64,000 nucleotides of DNA. Origin: Tridacna crocea. Its lineage: Eukaryota; Mollusca; Bivalvia; Cardiida; Cardiidae. How positions within the stretch are numbered: position 1 is the first letter of the stretch; every line of letters starts with the position of its first letter. Location of the stretch: assembly GCA_943736015.1 (NCBI GenBank), contig OX031071.1:32644619-32708618 (forward strand), in the 5' to 3' direction. The position numbers were made by a program, and so were the translations under genes. This document shows positions 10,942-23,107 of this stretch, piece after piece. The notes beneath the pieces were generated by a model. That model was given only the letters and a program-made list of their open reading frames with translations. It was not told the origin of the DNA and did no database searches.

Positions 10942-11875
10942 CCGAGTAAATCTCTAACAAAGAACAAAAACGCTTACTCAGGATCATCAAGTGTAAGGTA
11001 TCATGTGAAATACGATCAAACTAATACAAAGCTGATCTCAATGTAGTCTGATCTTGATCTGTACAATCTACTGAACTACTGTACCTACTGTCTAACTGAC
11101 TCAGGTCAGCGTGCTGTTTAATATTAAAAAAATACTTTTTCAACAATTGAAATTGCCGACAATAGTTTTTACCGAGTAAGGCTTACCGGACAGTACACAG
11201 ATTAAAGATCAGTCGACACGTTCGCCAAGCCACTGGCTGCTTTCTCACATAAGAAATGTTACATGGTGTGAAAGGAACAAATCCAATGTAACAACGACTT
11301 TCGTCAATGTTAGTAATTACTGATTTTTGTCGAGCCAGTTAGATCTCGGATCAGACTGCACGTTATATGTAGTCTGATCTTACTCTAAACTGTCTGTGTT
11401 AGTGTAATTTTTGTCAACATTACGGTTAACTGATTTGTGTTGTCTGATCTCGATTTATATCTAGTCATACAAATTACCAATAAATCATCTACGAAGTCTG
11501 GAATTTAAGCCCATTTTGACCATTGTTCCGCTTTTACTGTCTCATTTTTGTTTTCACTCCTGGTGACTTTCTTATTTGTTTTAAGGCAAATGCTACTTTA
11601 ACCACAATGTTTTGAAATAATTGAATAGGTGGCTAGGTTTATCTTGGACATCTGAATACCTAGTCATACATAGGTTAGACACCATTGCCTTATATACCTT
11701 GTCATAAATAGACTAGACCCATTTACGTGTTAAATGTTACAGCGTGAAGATTGACAAAAATCATAGGTCTGTGGTTAAAATCTAAAACTTGCGTATGAAA
11801 ACTCTTTTTCTCAGAGCAAAACATTATTTCTGTACAGGACAGTGCAGATCGAAGATCGACAGACCGAGTAAAAAC

Positions 11876-14836
11876 CAAGAGGGCCATGATGGCCCTGAAA
11901 TCGCTCACCTGAGTCTTTTGACCAAACATGACCCATTTTCTATCTCTTTTGAGATATTATGACAAACATTCTACCACGATTTCATGAGTTATTGACCCGA
12001 AATAATCCACTTGCAAACTGGTGCATGACCAACATTTTGACCAAGATTCATGAGTAAATGAAGCCTCTAGAAAGTAAACAAGGTTTTCGAGAATTTGACC
12101 TAGTGACCTAGTCTTTGATCTGACATTACCAATTTTCGAATTCTTTCAACATATTATCAAGACAAACAAAAAAACATTCTGACCAAGTTTGAAAAGTATC
12201 AGACTAAAAATGTGGCCTCCAGAGCGTACACAATGTGGTTTTATTTAGATTTGACATAGAAATCTCGTTTTTGACCCCACATGAGCCATTTTCAAACTCA
12301 TACAATGTATCATCAAGACAAATATTCTGGCCAAGACAAGAGGTTTGGACTAAATATGTTGCCTCGGGAGCGTACAAAATATTTTCCTAAGATTTGACCT
12401 AGTGACCTAATTTAGGAGCCCACATGGCCAATATTCCAATTCGTCCGAGATATCATCAAGACAAACATTCAGAATAACTTTCAAGACGGTTGGACTGAAA
12501 ATGTGGCCTCTAGATCGTACACAAGGTACATGTATTTCTATGATTATATGACCTTATAATGACCTTAGGACCTACTTTTTGACATAGTTTTACGTAAGAA
12601 TTAAATTTCAGAGCATGAAGGGTTTTTAAAAAATTAGAGGTCTGTGGTAAAAATCTAAAAATTGCTATATGAAATCTCTTTTCTCAGAAAAAAAGAATCT
12701 TTTAGTACATGACAGTGTAGATCGAAGATCGATAGACCGAGAAAAAAATAAAAGGACCTCGATGGCCCTGAGATTGCTCACATGAGTCTTTTGACCAAAA
12801 ATGACCCATTTTCAAATTCTTTTGAAATATATTGACAAATATTCTACCAAGATTTTCCTGAGTAATTAACCCGAAACGACACACTTGCAGACTGGTGCAA
12901 GACCAACATTCTGACCAAGTTTCATAAGTATTGCATTTAAAATAAGGCCTTTAGAGCGTACAAAAGTTTTTTCTAAGATTTGAACAAGTGAACTAATTCA
13001 TGACCCCACACAACCCATTTTCAAACTCTTTTGAGACATCACCAAAAAAACATGCTAACCAAGTTTGAAGAGTATCAGATTGAAAATGTGGCCTCCAGAG
13101 CGTACACTAGGGTTTTTTTTTTGTCTTTATTTTTTGACTCAGTAACCTAGTTTTTGACCCCACATAACCCATTTCCAAACTAACTTAAAGGTATCATCAA
13201 GACAAACATGCTGGCCAATTTTTATGAGTATTCCATTGAGCTTACATTTTTTTTTTTATAAGATTTGACCAAGTGAACTATATAATGACCCCACACAACC
13301 CATCTTCAAACTCTTTTGAGACATCACCAAAAAAACATTCTGACCAAGTCTAAAGAGTATCAGACTGAAAATGTGGCCTCCAGAGCGTACACAAGGTGGT
13401 TTCATTTAGATTTGACCTAGTAACCTAGTTTTGACCCCACATGATCCATTTTCAATGTCATTCAAGGTATCATCAAGACAAACAGGAATATCGGACAGAA
13501 AATGTGGCCTTTAGACCTGGTGATCTAGTTTTTGAATCCTGTACCAGTTTGCAAGTGTGTCATTTTGGGTTAATTACTCAGGAAAATCTTGGTAGAATGT
13601 TTGTCATTATATTTCAAAAGAATTTGAAAAAAAAAACATTTTCAAACTCTTTTGAAACATCACCAAAAAAACATGCTAACCAAATTTGAAGAGGATCAGA
13701 TTGAAAATGTGGCCTCCAGAGCGTAAACCTTTTTTTTCTTTTTTTTTTTTAAGGTTTGACCTATTAACCTAGTTTTTGACCCCACATGACCCATTTTCAA
13801 ACTCATTTAAGGTATCATCAAGACAATCATGCTGACCAATTTTTATGTATTGGACAGAAAATGTGGCCACAAGACCTGGTGACCTAGTTTTTGACTCTAC
13901 ATGACCCATTCAAACTCTTTTGAGACACCACCGAAAAAACACCAAGTTTGAAGAGTATCAGACTGAAAATGAGTCCTCCAGAGCGTACCTAAGGGTCTTT
14001 AATCTTTTTTTTTTAGATTTTATATAGTAACTTAGTTTTTGACCCAACATGACCCATTTTCAAACTCATTCAAGGTATCATTAGGACAAACATTCTCACG
14101 AATTTTCAGGAGTACCGGAGTACAGAAAATATGGCCTCGAAACCTGGTGACCTAGTTTTTGACTCGACATGACCTATTTTCAAACACGTCTGAGATATCA
14201 TCCAGACAAACATTTTGACTAACCTTCAAATTTCTTTTTTTTACTAAAAATGTGTCCTCCAGTTGATACACAAGTATTTTCTAAGATTTGACCTGGTGAC
14301 CTAGTTTTGAGTCTACATGACCCATTTTAAATTTCGTCTGAGATATTATCCAAACAAACATTTTCTCTAATTTTCAGGAGTTTTGGATCGTAAATGTGAT
14401 CTCTAAGATTTGACCTCGTGACCTCGTGACCAAGTTTTTGACCCGATATTTCTCAAGTTTTTCTCAGATTTGATCCTGTGACCTACTTTTGGACCCGACA
14501 TGACCAATTTTCAAATTCAACCGAGATATTATCAAAAACATTCTGACGGACTTTCAGGAGTATTAGACAAGAAATGTGGACTCTAGAGCGTACACCAGAT
14601 TTCCCAAAAATTTGACCTAGTGACCTAGATTTTGATTCCACATGACCCATTTTCGTACTCCTCTGAGAGTTTATTGAGAAAAACATTCTGAATAAGTTTC
14701 ATGAGTATCAAACTGAAAATGTGGCCTCAAGAGCGTACGCCGGACAAAAAAGTTGACGCCGGATGACGGACGCAAGACCCGGACACAACACGATCACAAT
14801 AGCTCACCATGAGCACTTCGTGCTCAGTTGAGCTAA
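11876..14836 (+). mobile_element. Long modular tandem element with terminal hairpins (Helitron-like, inferred)
   Basis: The head is AGAGGGCCATGATGGCCCTG, a hairpin at 11881-11895, followed by 'aatcgctcacctgag'. The body is a run of diverged ~145-150 bp modules that each contain versions of 'gacctagtgacctag', 'cccattttcaaactc' and 'tggcctctagagcgtac'. The tail contains 'gacggacgcaagacccgg', then a hairpin GAGCAC-TTC-GTGCTC (14811-14825) and CTAA seven bases later (14833-14836). A 3' hairpin shortly before CTRR is a Helitron hallmark. No 5' TC end and no A/T insertion site could be confirmed, so the superfamily is inferred. No replicase or helicase is present. A second head (12741-12790) shows that the left part was duplicated. 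Confidence 0.6.
12610..12790 (+). repeat. Duplicated head segment inside the modular element
   Basis: 12610-12780 repeats 11740-11910 ('aggtctgtggtaaaaatcta', 'gtgtagatcgaagatcgata', then GGACC...GGCCCTGAGATTGCTCAC). The two heads are about 870 bp apart, implying a tandem duplication that took in flanking DNA. Confidence 0.6.
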
Positions 14837-15391
14837 AAAAGTGATTTGACAAAAACTTACAACAGTTTATTGTCATAAATATACATGTACATGAAAAATA
14901 CATATTTTAATGTCTTCGTGCTATGGCGAAAGAGAAAATAAGAAAATAGCTTATATATGTATAGACAGAAAATAAGACAAAAAGTACACATGATTGCCCC
15001 TCCCCCTTTAAAGCTGTGCAGTTTCCATGCACTTTGATATTCTTCTACACATTTTACCAAATGACCTAGTGTCTTAGTCCTATACAATTGTCTTAAGGGT
15101 TTGATACTATATGTCCAACATTTTAATTAGTGGAACAAAATACTGTTATAGGACAGCTAAGAAATATTGCAGGTAAAAGGAATCATACAGCTATAGGCTA
15201 TGTCAATGGTGATAGTTGTAGGCAAGTATTGTGCGAAAGGAATCAGATCTCAATTCTTGTCTATTTAGCTTTTTATGTTACATGTTTGTGAATTTTCGTA
15301 TGCGTAAGACAACACTACATAAAAAAATGAAAATTGATCTGCTTATTTTATTCTAAACAAAATGGTATTTTATATTTGTTGGGTGCGAATT

Positions 15392-15394
<3 letters not shown>

Positions 15395-15423
<29 letters not shown>
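15395..15423. repeat. (CT)n microsatellite
   Basis: Uninterrupted CT dinucleotides. Confidence 0.95.
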
Positions 15424-15429
<6 letters not shown>

Positions 15430-15565
15430 AAAACTCGACCACTATGTTTACTCTTTGCTTCATAACTGAAATAGCCACATACTGTATTTGAGGTAAATAA
15501 TGGGGCATGCTCTGAAAATGTTGAATCCATGGTGCTCGTTTGTCCTAGTTCAACAATGAATAACG

Positions 15566-15570
<5 letters not shown>

Positions 15571-15601
<31 letters not shown>

Positions 15602-15614
15602 ACTCTCTCTCTCT
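15571..15614. repeat. (CT)n microsatellite
   Basis: CT dinucleotides with one TTCA interruption near 15600. Confidence 0.95.
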
Positions 15615-15638
15615 AAAACTGAGGCACACAACATCACA

Positions 15639-15848
15639 TTAACCCTTTCCAAAACAATCCCTGGTTTTTACGACCCAGAGGAAAAAGTCATCTGGAAACA
15701 TTGTTGGAAAAGGAGAAATGCTGGTAACCACAACATTTTCCACTCTTCTATAGCCAAGTTTCAATTTTTGAGCATATTTATTTTGTCGTTTGGAAGTGCT
15801 TTCAATTTGGACCAGTCTATAATTTTGTCGTTTGGTAAAGAATAAAAA
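15639..15848 (+). mobile_element. TTAA-hairpin transposon, copy 6
   Basis: TTAACCCTTTCCAAAAC start; right end 'gtcgtttggtaaagaataa'. The right palindrome arm is largely lost ('ccacaacattttccactc'). Confidence 0.65.
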
Positions 15849-16074
15849 AAAAAAAACACACACACACAAATGAATAATTCTCTGAAAACTCTGTACCGGA
15901 CCACAAGGTTTAAATTCCGCATAACTGAAAAAGTTGCAGTTATAATTTAGAATGATTTCTGCATTCTCACCTTTTTTATTTTCTTGGGCACTACCTCCAA
16001 TTTTCTTCTTATTCAAAATAAAAAATTCTACGTCATGATGGTAAATTTCTGTTTTAAGCCAAATATTGACTAAT

Positions 16075-16303
16075 TCAACCCATTGCCACACGAAGCCGAG
16101 TTTTAACGACCCTGTGAAAGAAGTCTTTTGAAAACATTGTGGGAAAAGGAGAAAATGCTGGCAACCAGCACTTTCTCCTTTTCCCACAATGTTTTCTACC
16201 CTCTAAAAGAAAATTTGCACCATTTGAGCTACACTAATATTGTCGTCTGCAAATGCTTTTAATTTGGACAAGGCTAAAATTTTGTCGTCTGGTAAACGGT
16301 TAA
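16075..16303 (+). mobile_element. TTAA-hairpin transposon, copy 7
   Basis: Starts TCAACCCATTGCCACAC and ends TCTGGTAAACGGTTAA. The central palindrome is intact apart from two changes. A 182-codon minus frame that joins this copy to copy 6 is a repeat artefact. Confidence 0.7.
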
Positions 16304-16568
16304 AACTTTCCCATGCAAGTAGATCAAGACAATACGACTGCCCTAAGAAAAAAAATACTGTATACAATAAATCAATAAATCAAATGCTCCAAGTTGGAGA
16401 AAGCAGCAAAATTTAGATAGACTTTGTCCGAAAGATTTCTACAATAACAATAAATAGATAAATAAGTTTAATTTAAACATATTTATTTTACATCAATTGA
16501 GAAACAAGTTCTAACAACTTATACTAATCTCTCTCGATTCTGCTAAATAAATAAATAAATAAATGTGC

Positions 16569-16745
16569 ACTTACGTTTTTGCCTGATCGTTTTCGCTAAA
16601 TATGCGACGTTGTATTTAAAGTTCTTGTCTGACGATGTGAACTCTCAGAGACAGCACAGCGAGAATGAAGAAGCCCAAACAACCGCTGGGCTATATACAT
16701 CTAGATCTAGTCTGTCACTGTTTATTGTGTTGTCACGTGGTTACC
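16569..16745 (-). promoter_or_regulatory. Possible promoter and untranslated first exon (minus strand)
   Basis: Read on the minus strand: an E-box CACGTG (16734-16739), then TATATAG (16691-16697), about 115 bases of mixed composition, then CGTAAGT (donor at 16569-16574). The spacing is plausible for a TATA promoter and a short exon with a GTAAGT splice donor. There is no coding evidence and no partner acceptor in the window, so chance is a real alternative. Confidence 0.2.
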
Positions 16746-16823
16746 GTTGCTAGATCAAACAAGTTTATAATTTGATACATCTTTTATCATTGTACCCTGT
16801 ACCAAAAATTCCTAATTTGTTTA

Positions 16824-16999
16824 AATAACTCTTTACCAAACGACAAAATTTTAGACGGGTCCAAATTGAAAGCATTTGCAGACGACAAAATAAATGTAAT
16901 TGAAAATTTAGTGGGTAAAGGAGAAAATTCTGATTAGCAGCATTTTCAAATATTTTTTCTCAGCGTCGTTAAAGTCCGGATTGTTTGGTAAAGAGTTAA
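16824..16999 (-). mobile_element. TTAA-hairpin transposon, copy 8 (palindrome half deleted)
   Basis: Ends AACTCTTTACCAAACG and GTTTGGTAAAGAGTTAA are well preserved; the centre is reduced to 'gtaaaggagaaaattctgat'. Confidence 0.65.
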
Positions 17000-17378
17000 A
17001 TAGTAGACATAACAAAACATTGTGAGAAAAACTTTGGAAAAAAAAAGTTTCGACAGCCATTATTTTCTCCTTTTTCCCCACTATGTTTTCAGTCGTTTTG
17101 GACCAAATGTTCTAATTTTAGAACGTTCAGTATGTTAACTGCAAACATTTTCAATTCTGATAGAAATTCTTTCCAATAATCGGTTATAATCAAAGCTGCA
17201 GGTTTTATTCCACTTTTGTCGATGATCATTGTGTCAGTGAGGGTAAACAGGCAGTGACTGGGGAAGGAACTTGCGAAATAATGGTAAAATAAAGTCCAGA
17301 AATAGGAAAGTTGCACTGACGCAGCGCTATAACGGAAATAATTTTGTAAACGACGTCAGACACCAAACAATCAGTTAT

Positions 17379-17609
17379 TTAACCCATTACCACTCAATCC
17401 CTACTTTTGACGACCCTGAGAGAGAAACCTGTAGAAAACATTGTGGAAAAAGGAACAAATGCTGTTTCAGCATTTTCTCCTTTTCCCCCAATGTTTTCTA
17501 TCCTTCACAAAACAAATTTCAAATTTTCAGTCACTTTTATTCTGTCGTCTGCAAATGCTTCCAATTTGGACAAGCCTAAAATATTGATTGTCGTTTGGTA
17601 ATGAGTTAA
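17379..17609 (+). mobile_element. TTAA-hairpin transposon, copy 9
   Basis: Full length between TTAA at 17379 and TTAA at 17606. The central palindrome has a shortened turn ('atgctgtttcagcatt'). Confidence 0.75.
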
Positions 17610-17756
17610 ACAAATCTAAATAGTTTTTCGTCGACAAGTAAAGAGTATTTAAGAGCTGAGAACGCAAAAAATAAAGGGGATATTATTTGAATAGATTTTT
17701 TTGAGTACTTTGAATATTGTATTCTACCGATTTGAGTCTTTTCTTCTTTGAGCATT

Positions 17757-17992
17757 AATCCTTTACTAAACTGCAAAATTCTAGATCTGTCAAAATTAGA
17801 ATGAGTTGCATTGAAAAAAAGAAGAATTGGGGTAAAAATTATTCATATGTCTCTAAAAGGACAGACAACTAAGTTGGGAAAGAAGGAGAAAATAAGAAAT
17901 TAAACTATTTTTCTCCCTTTCGCGCACTGTTTTCAAAGAAACAATCTACCTCAGAATAATTAATGCTCGGGGTACATAAGAAAACTTAACCC
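17757..17992 (-). mobile_element. Decayed TTAA-hairpin transposon
   Basis: TTAATCCTTTACTAAACTGC start and a right part with 'cgcgcactgttttcaaag' are recognisable. Other segments are scrambled. Confidence 0.4.
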
Positions 17993-18242
17993 TTAAGCCA
18001 CAAAGTTGGCCCTTATGCTCCTTGGCGCGACTCACTGACAAGGAGATATTTTCTCCAAAACTACTTTTGAAATATCAGTACTGTATCTAGGTTTTAACTA
18101 TCGGTCAAAAAGTTTCATTTAACGTGTCTAGCAGGGTATAGCATAACATTATTTACTATGAAAACCAATACATCTAATCAAATATATAACTATATTCTGA
18201 CCTTGATGGCTTCGATCATTTATCGCTAGTTTTATTAATAAA

Positions 18243-19039
18243 CTAGAAGGTCCTGAAGGGCCTGAATATGCTCTACTGGCGGAGAGTTTGCTTTTAAACA
18301 AAGCATACATAGGAATTCATTACGCAAAAAGACAAAAAAGTTGACATTTTCAACTCAAAATGGCTACTTTTCCATTACTGTTTGTTGAATTTTTTCAAAC
18401 TGAAAAGGGTTAAAAAGCTATTGATGGGATAAACAAGCTGAAAAATTCATAAAAATCTGATCACAAATAAATACTTTATCATGTAAACAGGCAATGAAAT
18501 TGTTCAATTTGAAATGGCCACTTTGCCCATACTGTTTATCGGATTTTTTTCCAAATGGATAGACTTACAGCTATTGATCAGATAAACAAACTGTGTAAGT
18601 TTCACAGAAATCTGACCAAAAATGAATACTTTATTGCATAAACAAGAAATGAAAATTTTCAACTTGAAATGGCTACTTTTCCCATACTGTTCGTTGGATT
18701 TTTTTCAAAATCAATAGGGTTGAAGCTATTGATAAGATAAACAAACTCTGCAAGTTTCATGGAAATCTGACCCAAAATACAGACTTTATCCCGTAAACAA
18801 GAAATGGAAATTTTAAACTTGAAATGGCTACTTTTCCCATACTGTTTGTCAGATGTTTTTTCAAAATCAATAGGGTTAAAGCTATCGATGAGACAAACAA
18901 ACTGTGTAAGTTTCACGAAAGTCTGACCAGAAATGAAGACTTTATCGCGTAAACAAGAAAAAGACTAACGGACGGACGGATTGACGACGGAAACTACGCC
19001 ATGACATAAGCTCTGCTTGCTGAAAGCCATTAGAGCTAA
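18243..19039 (+). mobile_element. Second modular tandem element, same architecture as 11.9-14.8 kb
   Basis: Head CTAGAAGGTCCTGAAGGGCCT is an imperfect hairpin. Four diverged modules of about 150-160 bp follow, each with versions of 'aacttgaaatggctactttt', 'cccatactgtttgtc' and 'aaacaaactgtgtaagtttc'. The tail reads 'acggacggacggattgacg' and ends 'attagagCTAA' (19036-19039) after a weak GCTT...AAGC hairpin. The body sequence is unrelated to the first element; only the head, tail and modular layout are shared. Confidence 0.6.
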
Positions 19040-19059
19040 AAACTGAACAATTTCGACAA

Positions 19060-19199
19060 TGTTGTTTCATTTACGCGCTTCATTTGTCATTTTAGATAAG
19101 TTTTAGGCCTGTGAAACAGGAGTTCTTTCTCGCGTGTATCTGCAGAGAGCAATCCGGTGCAAGATCATGTTACACCACCGAAGGAATGATCGAAATTTT
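19060..19199. repeat. Low-copy dispersed repeat (partner at 28555-28695)
   Basis: Both copies contain 'gcagagagcaat', then 'gtgtaagat' or 'gtgcaagat', then 'gttacaccaccgaagga' or a close variant. Function unknown. Confidence 0.5.
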
Positions 19200-19332
19200 G
19201 GGTAGAAAACATTGTGGGAAAAGGAGAAATGCTGGTTACGGTTTACCAGTATTTTCTTCTTTTCCCACAATGTTTTCAAAAGGCTTCTATCTCAGGGTTG
19301 TAAAAACTAGGGACTGTTTAGTAAAGGGTTAA
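19200..19332 (-). mobile_element. Truncated TTAA-hairpin transposon (palindrome plus right part)
   Basis: Begins inside the element at 'gggtagaaaacattgtggga', keeps the palindrome with an expanded turn ('ggttacggtttaccag'), and ends AAAGGGTTAA. Confidence 0.65.
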
Positions 19333-20503
19333 GATCAAGAACAAACGAACTGCAATAAAATACAACTGGAATAATTTGCTGACTCAAAATTTAAACAAAT
19401 CTAATGCTGCTTCATGAGAAGAATCTAACATAGTGACTGGCTCCAGCTGTATGAAAGAAATCGCCCTCCACTTAGGTATCTTATTATGTATTTAATAATT
19501 AGAATGTTCACCACAGAAAAACCTTTTCATAAAGACATACATGTATTTTTTATAAGCTACAATTAGTTTGTTTCAAAAACCTTATTTAAAAAGAAAGGAT
19601 CTTTCAATGTTTTTTGTATAATAATGTCCCGTGCTTTGAAAATATGTCCTCCCCTACGGTGTGTTCTCTGAACGCCTACCAGATTTAATTAACACCTATC
19701 TAGGATCGGGGATTAAGGGGCCTACTGAGGGGCACTGATAATTATGATTGTCTAATAAGCCTTTTGAAAACATCATGGGGAAAGGAGATAAAACCATTTT
19801 CTCCTGGTTCCTCACTGTTTTCTAAACCTTTATGGATAATTCCATCTAATGAGCTTTGATATGTTTGATTAACTGTGTACCATAGACTTGAATTTTCTAA
19901 AGAGAAAACATTTTGATAACACTGAGGGAAAAAGAGAAAACAAAAATCACCCTTCTCTTCAATGCTAAACTAGATATTTGCATCATTTGAATAAGCATCA
20001 ACTAGTATGCAAATGATTTCAAAGGGAACAAGTCTAAAATTTGTGGTTAGGTTGAGATTTGACACAAATAAGATAAACTTTTAATAATAAACAAATCCGT
20101 ATATGGCACATTATTTTAGCAATGTGGGCGGAAAAAGACTAAGTCAGTTAAGGTAAGACCTATGTAATGGAAAACAGCTATTTCTACTAAAATATCATTC
20201 TGCAAAATTAGCTATAATTAAAAATGAGTATTATTGAACTACTTTCACCGATTCATTTTTTCCTTGTTTGAATTATTATTTATATTTCTAAAACCACTAT
20301 AGTCTCAATTCAAAAAGAGAAAGTAATTACCTCCCTTTTCAGAAAACTAACAGAAGTATCAAAAAATAATTTCAAGATAGACATAAACGGAATTTCTGAT
20401 CCGTTAGAAATGTGCAAAAATATTATTTCTGCATAAATCCTTATTTATTCTTATTTATCAACCAATTAGTGTTTCACCGGAAGTGCATTACACAGGTTTT
20501 ACC
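19333..20503. other. No gene seen; two badly decayed hairpin transposons
   Basis: Remnants near 19745-19850 ('cttttgaaaacatcatgggg') and 19900-20050 ('acactgagggaaaaagagaa', 'aacaagtctaaaatttg'). The rest is AT-rich and anonymous. Confidence 0.45.
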
Positions 20504-20614
20504 TTAAACGCTAAAAAGTTCAAAATTAAACGATATATAAACACCCATAGTGGGTCGCTACGCTCCCTCCTTTTGGCTGTTTAAATCTTTCAATTTTGAC
20601 TTCTTAGCGTTTAA
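20504..20614. repeat. Hairpin with 25-30 bp arms
   Basis: TTAAACGCTAAAAAGTTCAA faces TTGACTTCTTAGCGTTTAA across a GC-richer loop that holds 'acccatagtgggt'. This resembles a very small MITE. The target site is unclear. Confidence 0.6.
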
Positions 20615-22215
20615 CTATTACGTAACAGTTCGCCAAAAGGGTAGCAATCATAGGAAAAGGAGAAAATAATATTTACCAGCATTGTCTCCTTTTTCCACAA
20701 TGTTTTGTAAATTTTTTAGTCTTTTTTTTGGTTAAACTTTTCTTTTTTGGGGGTCGATAAAGTGGGAAAAATGTTAACCATAAGTCTCTGACAACAAGCC
20801 TAGTTGCTTTAAGATGTGAAACGATAATAATAGCCTAATAATAACGATAATATGAATAATACATATAATATCGGTAACAATTGTTGTTGTTGTCCGATTT
20901 CTATTTCTAAATTGTTACGAATTTCAATTATAATGCAGGTACTCCAAATATTTGCTGATCTATAAAGATTGAAACTTTGGAGAGAAAAAAAAAGATAGTT
21001 TATTTAAAATTTGAAAAATAATAATTTCAAAATTTACTGTATTCCTCGAATTAACGTACAACAGACTTACCAAGAAAATGACTTCTTTTCAACATTAGCA
21101 AAATAGAGAAAATAGCAAAGAATGCAAGATATATGAATCTTGTTGCAATGTAGAACAAATAACTGTCCCAAAAAAGCAATGCTAGACTACTTTTTGACCG
21201 GTCGCCTCTTCGGACAGATTTTGAGTGCAAGTGCGGACTCTCATAATTTCGCAAATACAGCAAATCACCATTATTGTGACTAGTTACAATGATTATCGCT
21301 ATTCTTCGGAAAGAATTTTTATTGCATTTAGTAATTGGATAATGTAATGAAATACTGATTAAACAATAGGTAATTATTCAAATGAATAGATTAATTGACC
21401 TGTCTGATCAACATCTACACAGTTCATTCAGGTATAGAAAGACATTTATACACAGCATTGACACAGTTAACTGTTTATCACATAAACCAGGGTTCTAATG
21501 ACCTTGGGGAATATTTTGAACCAATATTGTCACGTTTTTAAGATCTTGTACCCTTTTAAAGTCTAATCAAATAATTTCAGCCACTATTATTTTGTCATTT
21601 GCAAATCATCCTATTTGACAGGTTTGAAATTAACTGTCTGTGACAGAGTATACACACTGTGTAAACTATCAATTTTGACACCCCCCCCCCCCCCGAAAAA
21701 AAAACAACAACAACAAAAAACAACGCACACATATTTATAGCAATTTAATAGATCTACATCTGTGACTCGAATGTGGGAAGTCTGATCTATGCCTATACTT
21801 TTCAGCAATGTTGGTCTGACGTAGATTTACATTGAAATATGGATTATTCCCGTACAAACACATAACTATTAAATACTTGGGTGTCTTTGATCTGAGCAAT
21901 CGGATAAATTGTTCACTTTCAAACATATTGGCGAGTTTCAACTGTTTGTTGGAATAGAAATGCTTTTGAAAAATGCAGTTCTGAATGTTCATCATGACAA
22001 GCAATCAGAGCGGCTGCCATAAAGACAAGAACATGTTTGACATTAGTATCAAGTTTTACAGGCCAGATAAACACAAGAACTTGTCCTTTAAACAAACAAA
22101 TAAAAGAAAAGTGACCTTGCTACTCTGTAATGCAAATTCAAAGATGACTCGAAATGTGACCTACGTAACGGTAAGATAAAAGTCCAAAATTATTGAATGT
22201 AAATAAAAAAAAACA
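20615..22215. other. No gene seen; hairpin-transposon fragment and a poly-C run
   Basis: 20655-20710 holds a decayed palindrome fragment. 21681-21694 is a C homopolymer next to A-rich sequence. Frames around 21735-22180 have no recognisable motif. Confidence 0.4.
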
Positions 22216-22221
22216 AGAAAA

Positions 22222-22440
22222 CCTTACCTCTTGGTTGCGACTGCAGTCTCTAACTTTGAATACTTTGCAGATTTTTTTCTTGAAATGTTTTGAGACTGCG
22301 GTGACGATATGTAAGATATTGCAGTAGAAGAAAGATGAAAACGTTGTAATAAATTTAGCAAGTAACTGTGTGGGCACAGTCCCGAGACGGTAAATATATA
22401 GCACCGAGTTGCGCTACTGTAATTAACCAATCAAATCTGA
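22222..22440 (-). promoter_or_regulatory. Possible promoter and first exon (minus strand)
   Basis: In minus-strand order: a CCAAT box in inverted orientation (22427-22431 on plus), a TATATATTTA box (22391-22400), then about 140 bases that stay open in two frames, ending in AACCAAGAG followed by GTAAGG (donor at 22222-22227). The order and spacing fit a TATA-type promoter with a short first exon. No protein match is recognised and no following exon was identified, so this is a weak call. Confidence 0.22.
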
Positions 22441-23107
22441 GTAAACAAGTGACGTGTAAGTGTTTCGGGGCGTGTTAAACCTTTATCTTGAAAGGAGCTG
22501 ATGCAGAATCTAGTATACACAGAAACATTGTAACAAATGGAGAAGTTGCTGAGATTTTTCATTCATTGCATTTCCCATTTAAGCAAGATACTTTGTACTG
22601 AATTCTATGTTATATACTTTGATATTCGTTCAAGGACTTGTAGTCAGACAATATCTAAATGATTTCTGCCTACGGAATATGAAGGGCATTGCCTTGACCG
22701 TTGAAGAATCGCAATTTACGGAAAATTTTGCACATGTGCTAATCTTTGCATTATACGATCATGTGTTTAAACGACCTTGCTGACGACTGGCTTTGAAAAT
22801 TTGAAAATAGGGTGAAGCAAGGAAAAAAATATGATAACCACCACTTTCTCAACAATTTCCACATCGTTTTATTTCCTTTCAAAGACAAACCACTATCCTT
22901 TTAAACATTTTTACTGTTTCGGTTTGACTTTGGAGAATTCTAGACTTTTGTAGTCTTCTTAAACCTCAAACTATGTTTAATTAACTCGATTAAGGACAAA
23001 CTGAAAGTTGTGACCACCATATTTCCTGCATGTTTGACAAGATTACACTATTTGACTACGGAATGAAATATTCTTTTTTTTTCTTCCGGATTAAGAAATA
23101 TGTACTG

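Larger units (their letters stand above)
8931..11400. repeat. Diverged direct triplication with a spacing of about 1.1 kb
   Basis: Three blocks (about 8931-9135, 9985-10175 and 11215-11400) share, in order, 'tgtaagagaaacaaatccaa', a following 'tgtaac', and then a pair of facing motifs of the type 'ggatcagactgca' and 'tagtctgatctt'. Identity looks moderate, so the duplication is old. Confidence 0.5.

Noticed and set aside
11723..14686. Several 60-80 codon frames in the modular element
   Set aside because: They recur in different frames from module to module and are broken between modules, so no coding constraint is visible.
15639..16187. 182-codon minus-strand open frame
   Set aside because: It runs through two separate TTAA-hairpin transposons and the spacer between them. 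No domain is recognised.
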